64,000 nucleotides of DNA. Source: Candidatus Melainabacteria bacterium MEL.A1 (GTDB lineage Bacteria; Cyanobacteriota; Vampirovibrionia; Gastranaerophilales; Gastranaerophilaceae). The notes under the pieces are model-generated. The model saw only the letters and a program-made list of their open reading frames with translations. It did no database searches and had not been told where the DNA came from. Of the stretch, positions 27,219 to 34,557 are shown in pieces; position 1 is the first letter of the stretch; every line of letters begins with the position of its first letter. A program made the position numbers and the translations under genes. The stretch lies in contig CP017245.1 in NCBI GenBank assembly GCA_001765415.1, positions 1,426,001-1,490,000 on the forward strand, in the 5' to 3' direction.

Positions 27219-27246
27219 TTGATATTAGAAGAAAAACTGTTATAAT
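27219..27246 (+). promoter_or_regulatory. Promoter giving a near-leaderless mRNA
   Basis: TTGATA (27219-27224), a 16-base spacer and TATAAT (27241-27246). The ATG is at 27254, about where RNA synthesis should start. Confidence 0.6.
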
Positions 27247-27253
27247 ATAAACT

Positions 27254-27838
27254 ATGAAAAAATTACTGTTAATTCTCGTGTTACTTTTAATATCATCAAT
27301 TGCGCAAGCGGAAGATTTGCCTAATATTCAGCTGCCTTTGAGGGATTATCACGGAATAATTATTCCTGCAGGAACTTTTATTCCTGTTATGAATGCGCAA
27401 GAAATTTCTACACAAAATTGTCAAGAAGGTTATAAAGTTAAATTTATTTCTACAAATGACTTATTTCTTCATGATACTAATATAATTCCAAAAGATACGA
27501 CATTTTATGGCTATATAGAAAAAATTAATGATCCTGTTGTTGGAACAAACGCATCTATGAAGATTAGGATTTCTAAAATGACTTATGCAGATGGGTATGA
27601 AATGCCGGTTAGAGGTTATTTGTACACATCTAATAATAATTTGTTTGGTGGCGGAATTTCTGAACCTGTAAAATATAAACCAATGGCACAAAGGCAGGTG
27701 AGAGTTCGAAAAACCACAATTCAAATGGTTCCGTCGTACGAAAGAAAAATGGGTACACATACCACAATAAAAGCGGGGTCTAATGAGATTATTATATTAA
27801 CTTCGCCAACTTGGATAACTCATACCTTAACAAATTGA
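27254..27838 (+). CDS. Unknown secreted protein, possibly VirB10/TrbI-like beta fold
   Basis: The product is 194 residues with a signal peptide (KKLLLILVLLLISSIAQA). The mature part begins LPNIQLPLRDYHGIIIPAGTFIPVMNAQEIS, then HDTNIIPKDTTFYGYIEK and MKIRISKMTYADGYEMPVRGYL. The pattern 'set an upper bound on a value, IPAGT, then IPKxT, then a TxxDGxxxPVxG strand' resembles the beta-barrel part of VirB10/TrbI proteins, and the next gene has the same pattern. This is a fold guess from motif order only. No type IV secretion genes are present. The pair lies directly before the tonB-exbB-exbD-exbD genes, suggesting an envelope role. Confidence 0.55.
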   Translation: MKKLLLILVLLLISSIAQAEDLPNIQLPLRDYHGIIIPAGTFIPVMNAQEISTQNCQEGYKVKFISTNDLFLHDTNIIPKDTTFYGYIEKINDPVVGTNASMKIRISKMTYADGYEMPVRGYLYTSNNNLFGGGISEPVKYKPMAQRQVRVRKTTIQMVPSYERKMGTHTTIKAGSNEIIILTSPTWITHTLTN

Positions 27839-27886
27839 CTTATTGTAAATTGTAAAATACAATGTATTAGATAAGAGAGGAATATT

Positions 27887-28627
27887 ATGAAAAAAATCGG
27901 ATTTGTATTAACAGCTATGATTTTGACAACAGGAATGGCTTATGCCGCACAGAATTTTGATGTTCAGCAAAATTCAGAAGTTCCTTTATATCAAGAAAAA
28001 TACTATCCTTCGCAAACAGTTAAAGGAAACCAAACTTTAAAAGGTAGTGTTGTAACAGTTCCGGCCGGACAAAATATGCCGGTTGTTGTTACTACTCCTA
28101 TTAGCTCTGAAACTATGACTACAGGACAAAATGTAACAGTAGCTTTAGGTTCGGATTTTTATTATAACGGTAATTTGATAGCACCTGCAGGTAGCACGGT
28201 TACTGGAACTGCCATTGAAGTTTCTAAGGCAAAACATGGTAGTATGAATGGAAAACTTTTGTTGAGATTTACTCAAATTGTTACTCCATACGGTGTTCAA
28301 ATTCCAATTTCCGCAGTTGTAAAAACTAATGATAACACAGGCGTTTTGGTTGGCGGAACTAAAATGGATGTTACTAAAAATTACGGCAAAGATATTGCAG
28401 TTGGCGCAGGTGCAGGTGCTTTGGCAGGTGTAATAATTTCACCTTTAGCCGGCGGTAGTGTTGGGAAAGGTGCTGCTTTAGCTACGGCAGTTGGTGCTGG
28501 TGGTGGTGTAGTTAAATCAATTTGGGATAAAGGAAATGATGTTGTAATTCCTGCAAATTCATCAATTCAATTGACTCTTACCCAACCGATTACTGTAAAT
28601 CCTGCAATTTTTAATAACAATTATTAG
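27887..28627 (+). CDS. Unknown secreted protein related in layout to the preceding one
   Basis: The 246-residue product has a signal peptide (KKIGFVLTAMILTTGMAYA). It then shows VVTVPAGQNMPVVVTTPIS, SDFYYNGNLIAPAGSTVTGTAIE, LLRFTQIVTPYGVQIPISAVV and the C-terminal VIPANSSIQLTLTQPITV, an order seen in VirB10/TrbI-like barrels. A Gly/Ala-rich hydrophobic insert (IAVGAGAGALAGVIISPLAGG, around residues 166-186, glycine-zipper-like) could enter a membrane. It starts 48 bases after the previous gene behind AGAGAGGAATATT. With the previous gene it probably forms a small operon reading toward tonB. Confidence 0.55.
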   Translation: MKKIGFVLTAMILTTGMAYAAQNFDVQQNSEVPLYQEKYYPSQTVKGNQTLKGSVVTVPAGQNMPVVVTTPISSETMTTGQNVTVALGSDFYYNGNLIAPAGSTVTGTAIEVSKAKHGSMNGKLLLRFTQIVTPYGVQIPISAVVKTNDNTGVLVGGTKMDVTKNYGKDIAVGAGAGALAGVIISPLAGGSVGKGAALATAVGAGGGVVKSIWDKGNDVVIPANSSIQLTLTQPITVNPAIFNNNY

Positions 28628-28699
28628 AAAATCGGGTAATAATTTTATTTTTGTTTTAAAATAAAATAAAAACACGAAGTCAGATATTGGGGAAAATAA

Positions 28700-29887
28700 A
28701 TGTCCTTATTAGGAAAATACACAGACAATTTAATAGAAGATGATGAGTTGGAGCAAGGTTCAAGCTATATTACTCCTGCGGTGTTGAAAAACGATGAAGA
28801 TATAAGTTTAAAAAAATCAATACTTATTTCAGCATTGCTTCACCCAACGGTTATCGGTGTTTGGGCTTTAACACTACTCATTCTTGCAATGATGGGTATT
28901 ACCCTCACAATTTTTGAGAAACCGAAACCTAAAACAAACGATATTGAATTTGTACTTGTTGATAAGGAAGAAACTCCTATAAACAAAAAAACTCCATATC
29001 GTGCGGATATAAATTCTCGTGCCGGTGGACATCATGATCCAACAAGAAAGGTTTCTATGCCTTCTCCGTCACCAGGAACTCCAAAGCAACAAGCTGCTCA
29101 GTCACCAAAACCGGCGGCTAAACCTGCTGCTCAAAATCCGTTACAAAAAATAGTGAAACAAGTTACACAACAAAACCAACATACATCAGCACCGGTTAAA
29201 AAACCGGCACCTGCTGCAGCTGGTCCTAAAAAAGCTGAGCATGCAAAACCAGCTCCACCTACTGCAAGACCTTCGTTGAAGCCTCCTACAACTCCAAGAC
29301 CGGTAGCAAAGCCTTCATCTCCATTTGCAGTTCCTGTACCAAAAGGAGGAACTGGAACTGGTAGATATACAACAGGTCCAATCAGTGGTTCTGGATCTTC
29401 TGCTAGAGGTGGTGGTGGCGGTGGAACTGCATCATCAGGCAAAGGTTCGCATGTCGCTGGGCCTTCTCTAGCACCAACTGGTGGCTCTGGTAATAAAATT
29501 GCTAGAGGCGGTGGCGGTGGAACAGGAGGTTACGGAAATCCTGGACCTGGAAATCCAAAGGGCAGACCTGGTATTGATGCCGTAAGAGAACCTGACTTTG
29601 GACCATATATGCGTGAATTACAAAGACGTATTAAAATGAACTGGGATCCACCAAAAGGAAACGAAAGTAAGCGTGTAGTATTGCAATTCAAAATCGCCAA
29701 AGACGGTAGGTTATTGTCTTGTAGCGTACTCAAATCTTCCGGACTTCCGGGAGCTGATAAAGCTGCAATTAGTGCAGTACAGGCAACTGCTCCTTTCAGA
29801 CCGTTACCGGCTGAATTTAAAGGACAAAGTGTAGATATTCAATTTACGTTCGATTACAACGTATTTGGAGCATCAGGATATCACTAA
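28700..29887 (+). CDS. tonB: TonB-family energy transducer
   Basis: The 395-residue protein is anchored by one helix at about residues 50-72. A very long Pro/Ala/Lys-rich then Gly/Ser-rich periplasmic linker follows (about 105-290). The TonB C-terminal domain comes next: PYMRELQRRIKMNWDPPKG, VVLQFKIAKDGRLLSCSVLKSSGLPGADKAAISAV and a closing IQFTFDYNVF strand. It would couple the ExbB/ExbD proton motor encoded next to outer-membrane receptors. The cytoplasmic N-terminal extension (about 45 residues, acidic) is longer than in E. coli TonB. A TolA-like role in envelope constriction is the main alternative, since no receptor gene is nearby. Confidence 0.88.
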   Translation: MSLLGKYTDNLIEDDELEQGSSYITPAVLKNDEDISLKKSILISALLHPTVIGVWALTLLILAMMGITLTIFEKPKPKTNDIEFVLVDKEETPINKKTPYRADINSRAGGHHDPTRKVSMPSPSPGTPKQQAAQSPKPAAKPAAQNPLQKIVKQVTQQNQHTSAPVKKPAPAAAGPKKAEHAKPAPPTARPSLKPPTTPRPVAKPSSPFAVPVPKGGTGTGRYTTGPISGSGSSARGGGGGGTASSGKGSHVAGPSLAPTGGSGNKIARGGGGGTGGYGNPGPGNPKGRPGIDAVREPDFGPYMRELQRRIKMNWDPPKGNESKRVVLQFKIAKDGRLLSCSVLKSSGLPGADKAAISAVQATAPFRPLPAEFKGQSVDIQFTFDYNVFGASGYH

Positions 29888-29990
29888 AAATTATTTGAGT
29901 GAAGTTAGTGTAACGATCCTTTCACTTCTTTCGTTTCACTTTTCACTCAATTTAAAACAAGGATAATTACAAAAGAAAGAGGATAAAACT

Positions 29991-30638
29991 ATGGAACTAT
30001 TATGGAACTCAATTGCAATGGACTGGCCTGTATTAACACCAATCTTGATTTGTTCAATTTTGGTTGTGGGCGTTGTAATTAACAGATTTTCTTTTTATAA
30101 AAAGAACAAAAGAGATGTTGTTCTTTTTATACCTAGATTGCAAAAGGAATTAGTAAAAAACAACCTTGATGGCGCACAAAATTTAGCTATTCAATGTGGT
30201 GGCGTAATCGGTGAAGTTACAGAAGAAGCGGTTAGAATATTTTCTGAACAAAAGAGTGGTTTTTCTCGTTCATTTGATATTGCAGCATCTTTGGCATCAA
30301 GAAAATTGGAAAGTCACTTAACAATTTTAGGTACAATTGGTGGTGTTGCTCCGTTCTTAGGTTTGTTCGGTACAGTTGTAAGAATTTTGTTTACATTCCA
30401 AGATTTAGCTGCTCAAGGTAATCAATCTGCTGCGGTTGCATCAGGTATTGCATCTGCATTGATTGCTACGGCATTTGGTTTGGGCGTTGCGATTGTTGCG
30501 GTAATTTTCTATAACTCATTCCAATCAATTGTAAAACGTTATGAGGATGACTTCCAATTAATCAAATTGTTATTCTTAAGCTTTGTAGATTCTAATGATG
30601 AATCAACAACTCCAAGTAATGCAAATATTTCTTTGTAA
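29991..30638 (+). CDS. exbB: ExbB/TolQ/MotA-family proton channel
   Basis: The product is 215 residues. Three transmembrane segments: about 13-33 (PVLTPILICSILVVGVVI), about 114-140 (TILGTIGGVAPFLGLFGTVVRILFTF) and about 150-178 (AVASGIASALIATAFGLGVAIVAVIFY). The second and third contain the family motifs LGLFGTV and ASGIASALIATAFGL that line the proton path. It forms the inner-membrane motor with the two ExbD proteins downstream. It starts behind AAAGAGGATAAA, 103 bases after tonB. A 231-base repeat-filled gap separates it from exbD. Confidence 0.93.
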   Translation: MELLWNSIAMDWPVLTPILICSILVVGVVINRFSFYKKNKRDVVLFIPRLQKELVKNNLDGAQNLAIQCGGVIGEVTEEAVRIFSEQKSGFSRSFDIAASLASRKLESHLTILGTIGGVAPFLGLFGTVVRILFTFQDLAAQGNQSAAVASGIASALIATAFGLGVAIVAVIFYNSFQSIVKRYEDDFQLIKLLFLSFVDSNDESTTPSNANISL

Positions 30639-30869
30639 GAAGTGGCTAGGCAGCTAAGCAGATTAGATGCAAAGAAGTATAGAGGCAAAGTCCGTTACAA
30701 ATGTGACTCTCGTCATTGCGAACAACTTAGGAAAGAAAAGTAGGTTTGGGCTTTCTAGCTCAACAACATAAATAACGAAATCGAAACGGTCTTTTCACTT
30801 TTCACGTTTCACTTCTCACAAAAAATCAGGTAACACCTGACAACACACACTCAACACGAGGAAAAATTA
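30639..30869. repeat. exbB-exbD gap filled with repeat remnants
   Basis: No gene. It begins with TGGCTAGGCAGCTAAGCAG (like TTGGCTAGGCGGATTAGCG at 31335-31353), contains CGTCATTGCG (30711-30720, REP-like), and a TTTTCACTTTTCACGTTTCACTTC run (about 30791-30815) that also occurs in shorter form at 29923-29946 and 20637-20654. Confidence 0.5.
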
Positions 30870-31331
30870 ATGTCAATGAAAAACAACAAGGGAAAAGAGG
30901 CCCTGTTTACAGAAATAAATATCACACCGTTAACAGATATCTTTTTGGTACTGCTGATTATCATGATGGTTGTTGCTCCAACTTTTCAGTCGAATGATAG
31001 TTCCATAAATGTTCCAGAAATAAATAGCGGAGTATCAATTGAGCAGAAAAATGCGACAGTGTCTGTTACAAAAGATGGTAATATGTTCTTAAACGGTACA
31101 CCTGTTACAGAACAGAGTTTGACAAATGAACTTGTTACTCTAAAACCTCAGTTAGAAAAGGCTGAACTTGTTGTAAAAGCTGACGAAAAGGTAAAAAGTG
31201 CAAAGATAATGGAAATTATGAATGCAGCTCAAGATGCGGAATACAAAAAACTTATCGTAGCCGGAGAACCTTTGAGTAAAAAAGAACAAAAAGAATTGGA
31301 GAAAGACGCAAGCAAGCAGTTAGGCGGCTAG
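30870..31331 (+). CDS. exbD: ExbD/TolR-family protein 1
   Basis: The 153-residue protein has the standard ExbD start: EINITPLTDIFLVLLIIMMVVAPTF (about residues 13-37), one transmembrane helix with the conserved proton-carrying Asp in TPLTD. A periplasmic domain follows (INVPEINSGVS, then MFLNGTPVTEQSLTNEL and LVVKADEKVKSAKIMEIMNAAQDA). An added Lys/Glu-rich tail of about 20 residues (KKEQKELEKDASKQ) is absent from the second ExbD. It pairs with exbB and the exbD copy 80 bases downstream. Confidence 0.92.
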   Translation: MSMKNNKGKEALFTEINITPLTDIFLVLLIIMMVVAPTFQSNDSSINVPEINSGVSIEQKNATVSVTKDGNMFLNGTPVTEQSLTNELVTLKPQLEKAELVVKADEKVKSAKIMEIMNAAQDAEYKKLIVAGEPLSKKEQKELEKDASKQLGG

Positions 31332-31356
31332 AAATTGGCTAGGCGGATTAGCGTAG

Positions 31357-31376
31357 GTCGGATTTACTAATCCGAC
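31357..31376. repeat. Palindromic repeat between the two exbD genes
   Basis: GTCGGATT-TACT-AATCCGAC is a perfect 8-bp stem inside the 80-base gap, preceded by GGCTAGGCGGATTAGCG as in the exbB-exbD gap. It resembles REP elements; no T-run follows. Confidence 0.55.
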
Positions 31377-31411
31377 ATTAGACCTCTCACTAAAAAATAA
31401 GGAAATATAAA

Positions 31412-31801
31412 ATGTCCAGAAATAGAGATACATTTAACGAAATAAATATCACACCATTAACAGATATCTTTTTGGTACTATTGATTATTATGATGGTAAT
31501 TGCGCCAATGTTGGATCAACAAGGGTTGAATTTGACCGTACCTGAAAATGTTGCACAAGAACAGGTTCAAAAAGAAACCAAAATAATGACCGTAATGGTT
31601 GATGCAGGCGATAAATATTATCTTGACGGCATTGAAATTCCTGCAGAAGAATTGGAAAGCACAATTAAATCTCAGGCAAAAAATTATCCAGATGGACTTT
31701 TGATTAAAACAGATGCGGATTCAACTCATGGTGCTATGGTAAAAGTTATGGACAGCGCAAGAAATTCCGGTATAACAAGTATTTCTGTTGACGAAATTTA
31801 G
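31412..31801 (+). CDS. exbD: ExbD/TolR-family protein 2
   Basis: The 129-residue product is nearly identical to the first ExbD over the membrane segment (EINITPLTDIFLVLLIIMMVIAPML, residues about 8-32), with the essential Asp, but divergent in the periplasmic part (VDAGDKYYLDGIEIPAEELES, DGLLIKTDADSTHGAMVKVMDSARNSGI). Two distinct ExbD proteins with one ExbB suggest either a mixed motor, since ExbD works as a dimer, or two alternative motors. It is last in the tonB cluster and convergent with a small minus-strand gene; no clear terminator lies between them. Confidence 0.92.
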   Translation: MSRNRDTFNEINITPLTDIFLVLLIIMMVIAPMLDQQGLNLTVPENVAQEQVQKETKIMTVMVDAGDKYYLDGIEIPAEELESTIKSQAKNYPDGLLIKTDADSTHGAMVKVMDSARNSGITSISVDEI

Positions 31802-31814
31802 TGTCAAATTCTAT

Positions 31815-31997
31815 TTAGACATTCCATTCAGGATTTTTGCCGTCAGCAATTTCAAAAAATTTGTTCATACGTTCAGCAACTGACAGTTTTTCATCATTTT
31901 TTTGAAAAATTGTATTTGGTTTTGTCATGTCAACTTGACTTGCCATCGTATCAAGTTTGTTGATTTTTTCTTTAATCGTATTGAAATTTACTATCAT
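31815..31997 (-). CDS. Small unknown protein
   Basis: The product is 60 residues from the ATG at 31997, behind GAGAGAGAAAAAA; an in-frame start at 32048 lacks a ribosome site. The sequence is helical and charged (NTIKEKINKLDTMASQVDMTKP, then LSVAERMNKFFEIADGKNPEWNV) with no membrane segment. I do not recognise it. Confidence 0.5.
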   Translation of the reverse strand: MIVNFNTIKEKINKLDTMASQVDMTKPNTIFQKNDEKLSVAERMNKFFEIADGKNPEWNV

Positions 31998-32084
31998 TTT
32001 TTTCTCTCTCTCATATATAAGAAAAATTTTTGAGAGGAGTAATTTCAAAGAAATGAAATTTATTTACAAAAGTTTATGTGAGTA

Positions 32085-32320
32085 TAAGGCGATAGGGCAA
32101 TAAGGCAATAAGGCTATAAGGCGATAAGGCGATAGGGCTATAAGGCAATAAGGCGATAGGGCAATAAGGCTATAAGGCGATAAGGCGATAGGGCTATAAG
32201 GCAATAAGGCGATAGGGCTATAAGGCGATAAGGCGATAGGGCGATAGGGCAATAAGGCGATAAGGCGATAAGGCGATAGGGCGATAGGGCAATAAGGCGA
32301 TAAGGCGATAAGGCGATAAG
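32085..32320 (+). repeat. Tandem array: 29 units of an 8-bp repeat
   Basis: From 32085 the sequence runs in perfect 8-base register as TA[A/G]GGC[G/A/T]A for 29 units, plus a final TAAG. No unit is missing or shifted; variation is confined to two positions (A/G at the third base, G/A/T at the seventh). It lies between convergent-side small gene and the ftsH promoter. It resembles in style the short tandemly repeated sequences (STRR) known in filamentous cyanobacteria, though the unit differs. A minus-strand open frame inside it is a by-product of the repeat. Confidence 0.95.
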
Positions 32321-32348
32321 TTCGTTACATCTCTAACCTGTTTACAAG

Positions 32349-32377
32349 TTCACAAAATTTCATTTTTGAGTTATAAT
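32349..32377 (+). promoter_or_regulatory. Promoter of ftsH
   Basis: TTCACA (32349-32354), a 17-base spacer and TATAAT (32372-32377), 29 bases after the end of the octamer array. Confidence 0.7.
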
Positions 32378-32415
32378 ATAAAAAGTTAGATAGTTATAAA
32401 GAGGGCGGTGTTCTA

Positions 32416-34317
32416 ATGAATAAAAGTCAATCAGCAGGAATGTATATTGTACTTGCAATAGTGGTTATTCTATTTGTTTCATCAGTGTTTGTTTCAGGAC
32501 CTACTACAAAGGTTTCTGAGATTTCTTATTCAAACTTTTTGGAAAGATTAGATAAAGGTGAATTTAAAAAGATTGAAAAATCTGATGATTTTTTGGTTGC
32601 AATTCCAAAAGTTCAACCGGAAGCTACAACAAAAAAAACAGTTGCTCCAACTATGAACAATCCGTTTGGAATTCCTGAAACTGCTAAAGCTCCGACTTTA
32701 AAATATAAAGTTTTAACACCGACTTATGATCCTGAATTGATGAAAAGACTTGATGCGTCTGACGCTGATATTCAAGTTACAAGAGCATCTGAATCTTCCA
32801 AAACTATTGGTAATTTGTTGAGTTATTTGTTGTTGCCGATTTTGTTTTTGGTATTTCTTGCGGTTATGGCAAAAAGTATTCAGGCAGGTGGCTCTCAAGC
32901 AATGTCTTTTGGAAAAAGTAAAGCCAAAATGCTTTTGGATAGCAAGGTTAAAACAACTTTTAAAGATGTTGCCGGAATTGATGAAGAAAAGAAAGAATTG
33001 GAAGAAATTGTTGATTTCTTGAAAAACGGTGATAAATATATTAAATTAGGCGCAAGAATTCCAAAAGGCGTTCTTCTTGTTGGACCTCCAGGTACTGGTA
33101 AAACTTTGATGGCAAAAGCTGTTGCCGGAGAAGCTGGAGTTCCGTTCTTTTCTATCAGTGGTTCTGACTTTGTAGAAATGTTCGTTGGTGTTGGTGCAAG
33201 TCGTGTTAGAGATTTGTTTGAACAAGCTAAAAAACATCAACCTTGTATTATATTTATTGATGAAATTGATGCGGTTGGTCGCCAAAGAGGTGCCGGAATG
33301 GGCGGTGGTCATGATGAAAGAGAACAAACTCTTAACCAATTGCTTGTTGAAATGGATGGTTTTGACGAAAATACAAATATTATTGTAATTGCGGCAACAA
33401 ATAGACCTGATATTTTGGATAATGCTTTATTAAGACCTGGTAGATTTGATAGGCAAATTTATATCAATGCACCTGATGTTCGTGGTAGAGAACAGATTTT
33501 GAAAGTTCATGCTAAAAATAAGCAACTTGAACCTGAAGTTGATTTAAAAACTTTAGCAAAACGTACACCTGGTTTTACCGGTGCAGATTTGCAAAACTTG
33601 TTGAATGAAGCTGCTCTTTTGGCTGCAAGAAAAAATAAAGAAAAAATTTCAATGGGTGATATTGACAATTCAATTGACAGAGTAATTGCAGGTATTGAGA
33701 AGAAAAGTAAGGTTTTGACAGATGAAGATAAAGAATTGACTTCTTATCACGAAGTTGGTCACGCATTGTTGGCAAAACTTTTGAAAGATGCGGATGAACT
33801 TCATAAAGTTTCGATTATTCCTAGAGGTTATGCTTTGGGGGTTACTTGGACAAAACCAAAAGACGAAAAAGTTCATACTAATAAGGCAAAACTTCTTGCT
33901 CAAATCACTGTTTCATTAGGTGGTCGTGCTGCAGAAGAAATTGTTTATGGCAAAGACAGAGTTAGTACAGGTGCATCTCAAGATCTTATTAACGTAACAA
34001 ATATTGCTCGTAAAATGGTTACTGCTTGGGGAATGTCAGATAGATTAGGTAATATGGCATATGGCAAAAACCAAGAAAATGTATTTATGGGTAGAGATTT
34101 CGGACATCAAAGAGATTATTCTGAACAAGTTGCGTTTGAAATTGATGAAGAAATGAAACGAATTGTTGATGCAAAATATGAAGAAGCAAAAGAATTGTTG
34201 AGTTCAAATCGTGATATGTTGGAGGCAATTGCAAAAGAACTTCTTGATAAAGAAACTATTGATGCGGAAGAATTTCAAGATATTATGAACAGGGTTGAAC
34301 ACGAAAGAAGTTGTTAA
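32416..34317 (+). CDS. ftsH: ATP-dependent zinc metalloprotease FtsH
   Basis: The 633-residue membrane protease degrades misfolded membrane and regulatory proteins. Order: transmembrane helix 1 (about 8-27), periplasmic domain, helix 2 (about 136-155), AAA+ domain with Walker A GPPGTGKT (223-230), Walker [34 protein letters not shown], then the zinc site HEVGH (445-449) and a distal Asp in the helical region. The N-terminal periplasmic part contains a Pro/Thr-rich insert ([20 protein letters not shown]). It is monocistronic with a near-consensus promoter, AGAGGGCGG ribosome site and a terminator. Confidence 0.97.
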   Translation: MNKSQSAGMYIVLAIVVILFVSSVFVSGPTTKVSEISYSNFLERLDKGEFKKIEKSDDFLVAIPKVQPEATTKKTVAPTMNNPFGIPETAKAPTLKYKVLTPTYDPELMKRLDASDADIQVTRASESSKTIGNLLSYLLLPILFLVFLAVMAKSIQAGGSQAMSFGKSKAKMLLDSKVKTTFKDVAGIDEEKKELEEIVDFLKNGDKYIKLGARIPKGVLLVGPPGTGKTLMAKAVAGEAGVPFFSISGSDFVEMFVGVGASRVRDLFEQAKKHQPCIIFIDEIDAVGRQRGAGMGGGHDEREQTLNQLLVEMDGFDENTNIIVIAATNRPDILDNALLRPGRFDRQIYINAPDVRGREQILKVHAKNKQLEPEVDLKTLAKRTPGFTGADLQNLLNEAALLAARKNKEKISMGDIDNSIDRVIAGIEKKSKVLTDEDKELTSYHEVGHALLAKLLKDADELHKVSIIPRGYALGVTWTKPKDEKVHTNKAKLLAQITVSLGGRAAEEIVYGKDRVSTGASQDLINVTNIARKMVTAWGMSDRLGNMAYGKNQENVFMGRDFGHQRDYSEQVAFEIDEEMKRIVDAKYEEAKELLSSNRDMLEAIAKELLDKETIDAEEFQDIMNRVEHERSC

Positions 34318-34339
34318 GATATAAAGATTAAAAATATAA

Positions 34340-34376
34340 AAAACGTCATGCAATATTTGTATGGCGTTTTTGTTTG
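34340..34376 (+). terminator. Intrinsic terminator after ftsH
   Basis: AAAACGTCAT (34340-34349) pairs with ATGGCGTTTT (34361-34370, one G-T wobble), followed by TTGTTT. Confidence 0.82.
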
Positions 34377-34380
34377 ACGT

Positions 34381-34412
34381 GATTACTGTATCGCTTCGCT
34401 CCTTGTAATGAC
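34381..34412 (-). repeat. REP-like dispersed repeat, inverted copy
   Basis: On the minus strand it reads GTCATTACAAGGAGCGAAGC, then GATACAGTAATC. Compare 12337-12369 on the plus strand (GTCAATTACGAGGGGCGAAGC, GATGTAGTAATC as two pieces). A shorter relative is CGTCATTGCG at 30711. Confidence 0.65.
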
Positions 34413-34557
34413 ATATAAAGTTCCCCTTTGCTGAACGTCATTTTTTTTGCCAAATTAATCCTAAAATTTTAACAAATCGTATAAATTTTTTTCATATTTT
34501 GTGTTATAGTAAATTCATTAGAGGTGTTTATTATATGAATATGAAAGGAGAAATATC

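Larger units (their letters stand above)
31998..32415. other. Gap with octamer array and ftsH promoter
   Basis: Apart from the leader of the small minus-strand gene, the 8-bp tandem array (32085-32320) and the ftsH promoter (32349-32377), I see nothing else in this stretch. Confidence 0.6.

Noticed and set aside
31412..31801. Second exbD as a pseudogene or recent duplicate
   Set aside because: Intact, with the conserved Asp; the periplasmic part is diverged, so it is an old functional paralogue.
32064..32252. Minus-strand frame with SPYSPIAL-type peptide repeats
   Set aside because: It is a direct result of the 8-bp array; it has no ribosome site and its repeat period follows the DNA unit.
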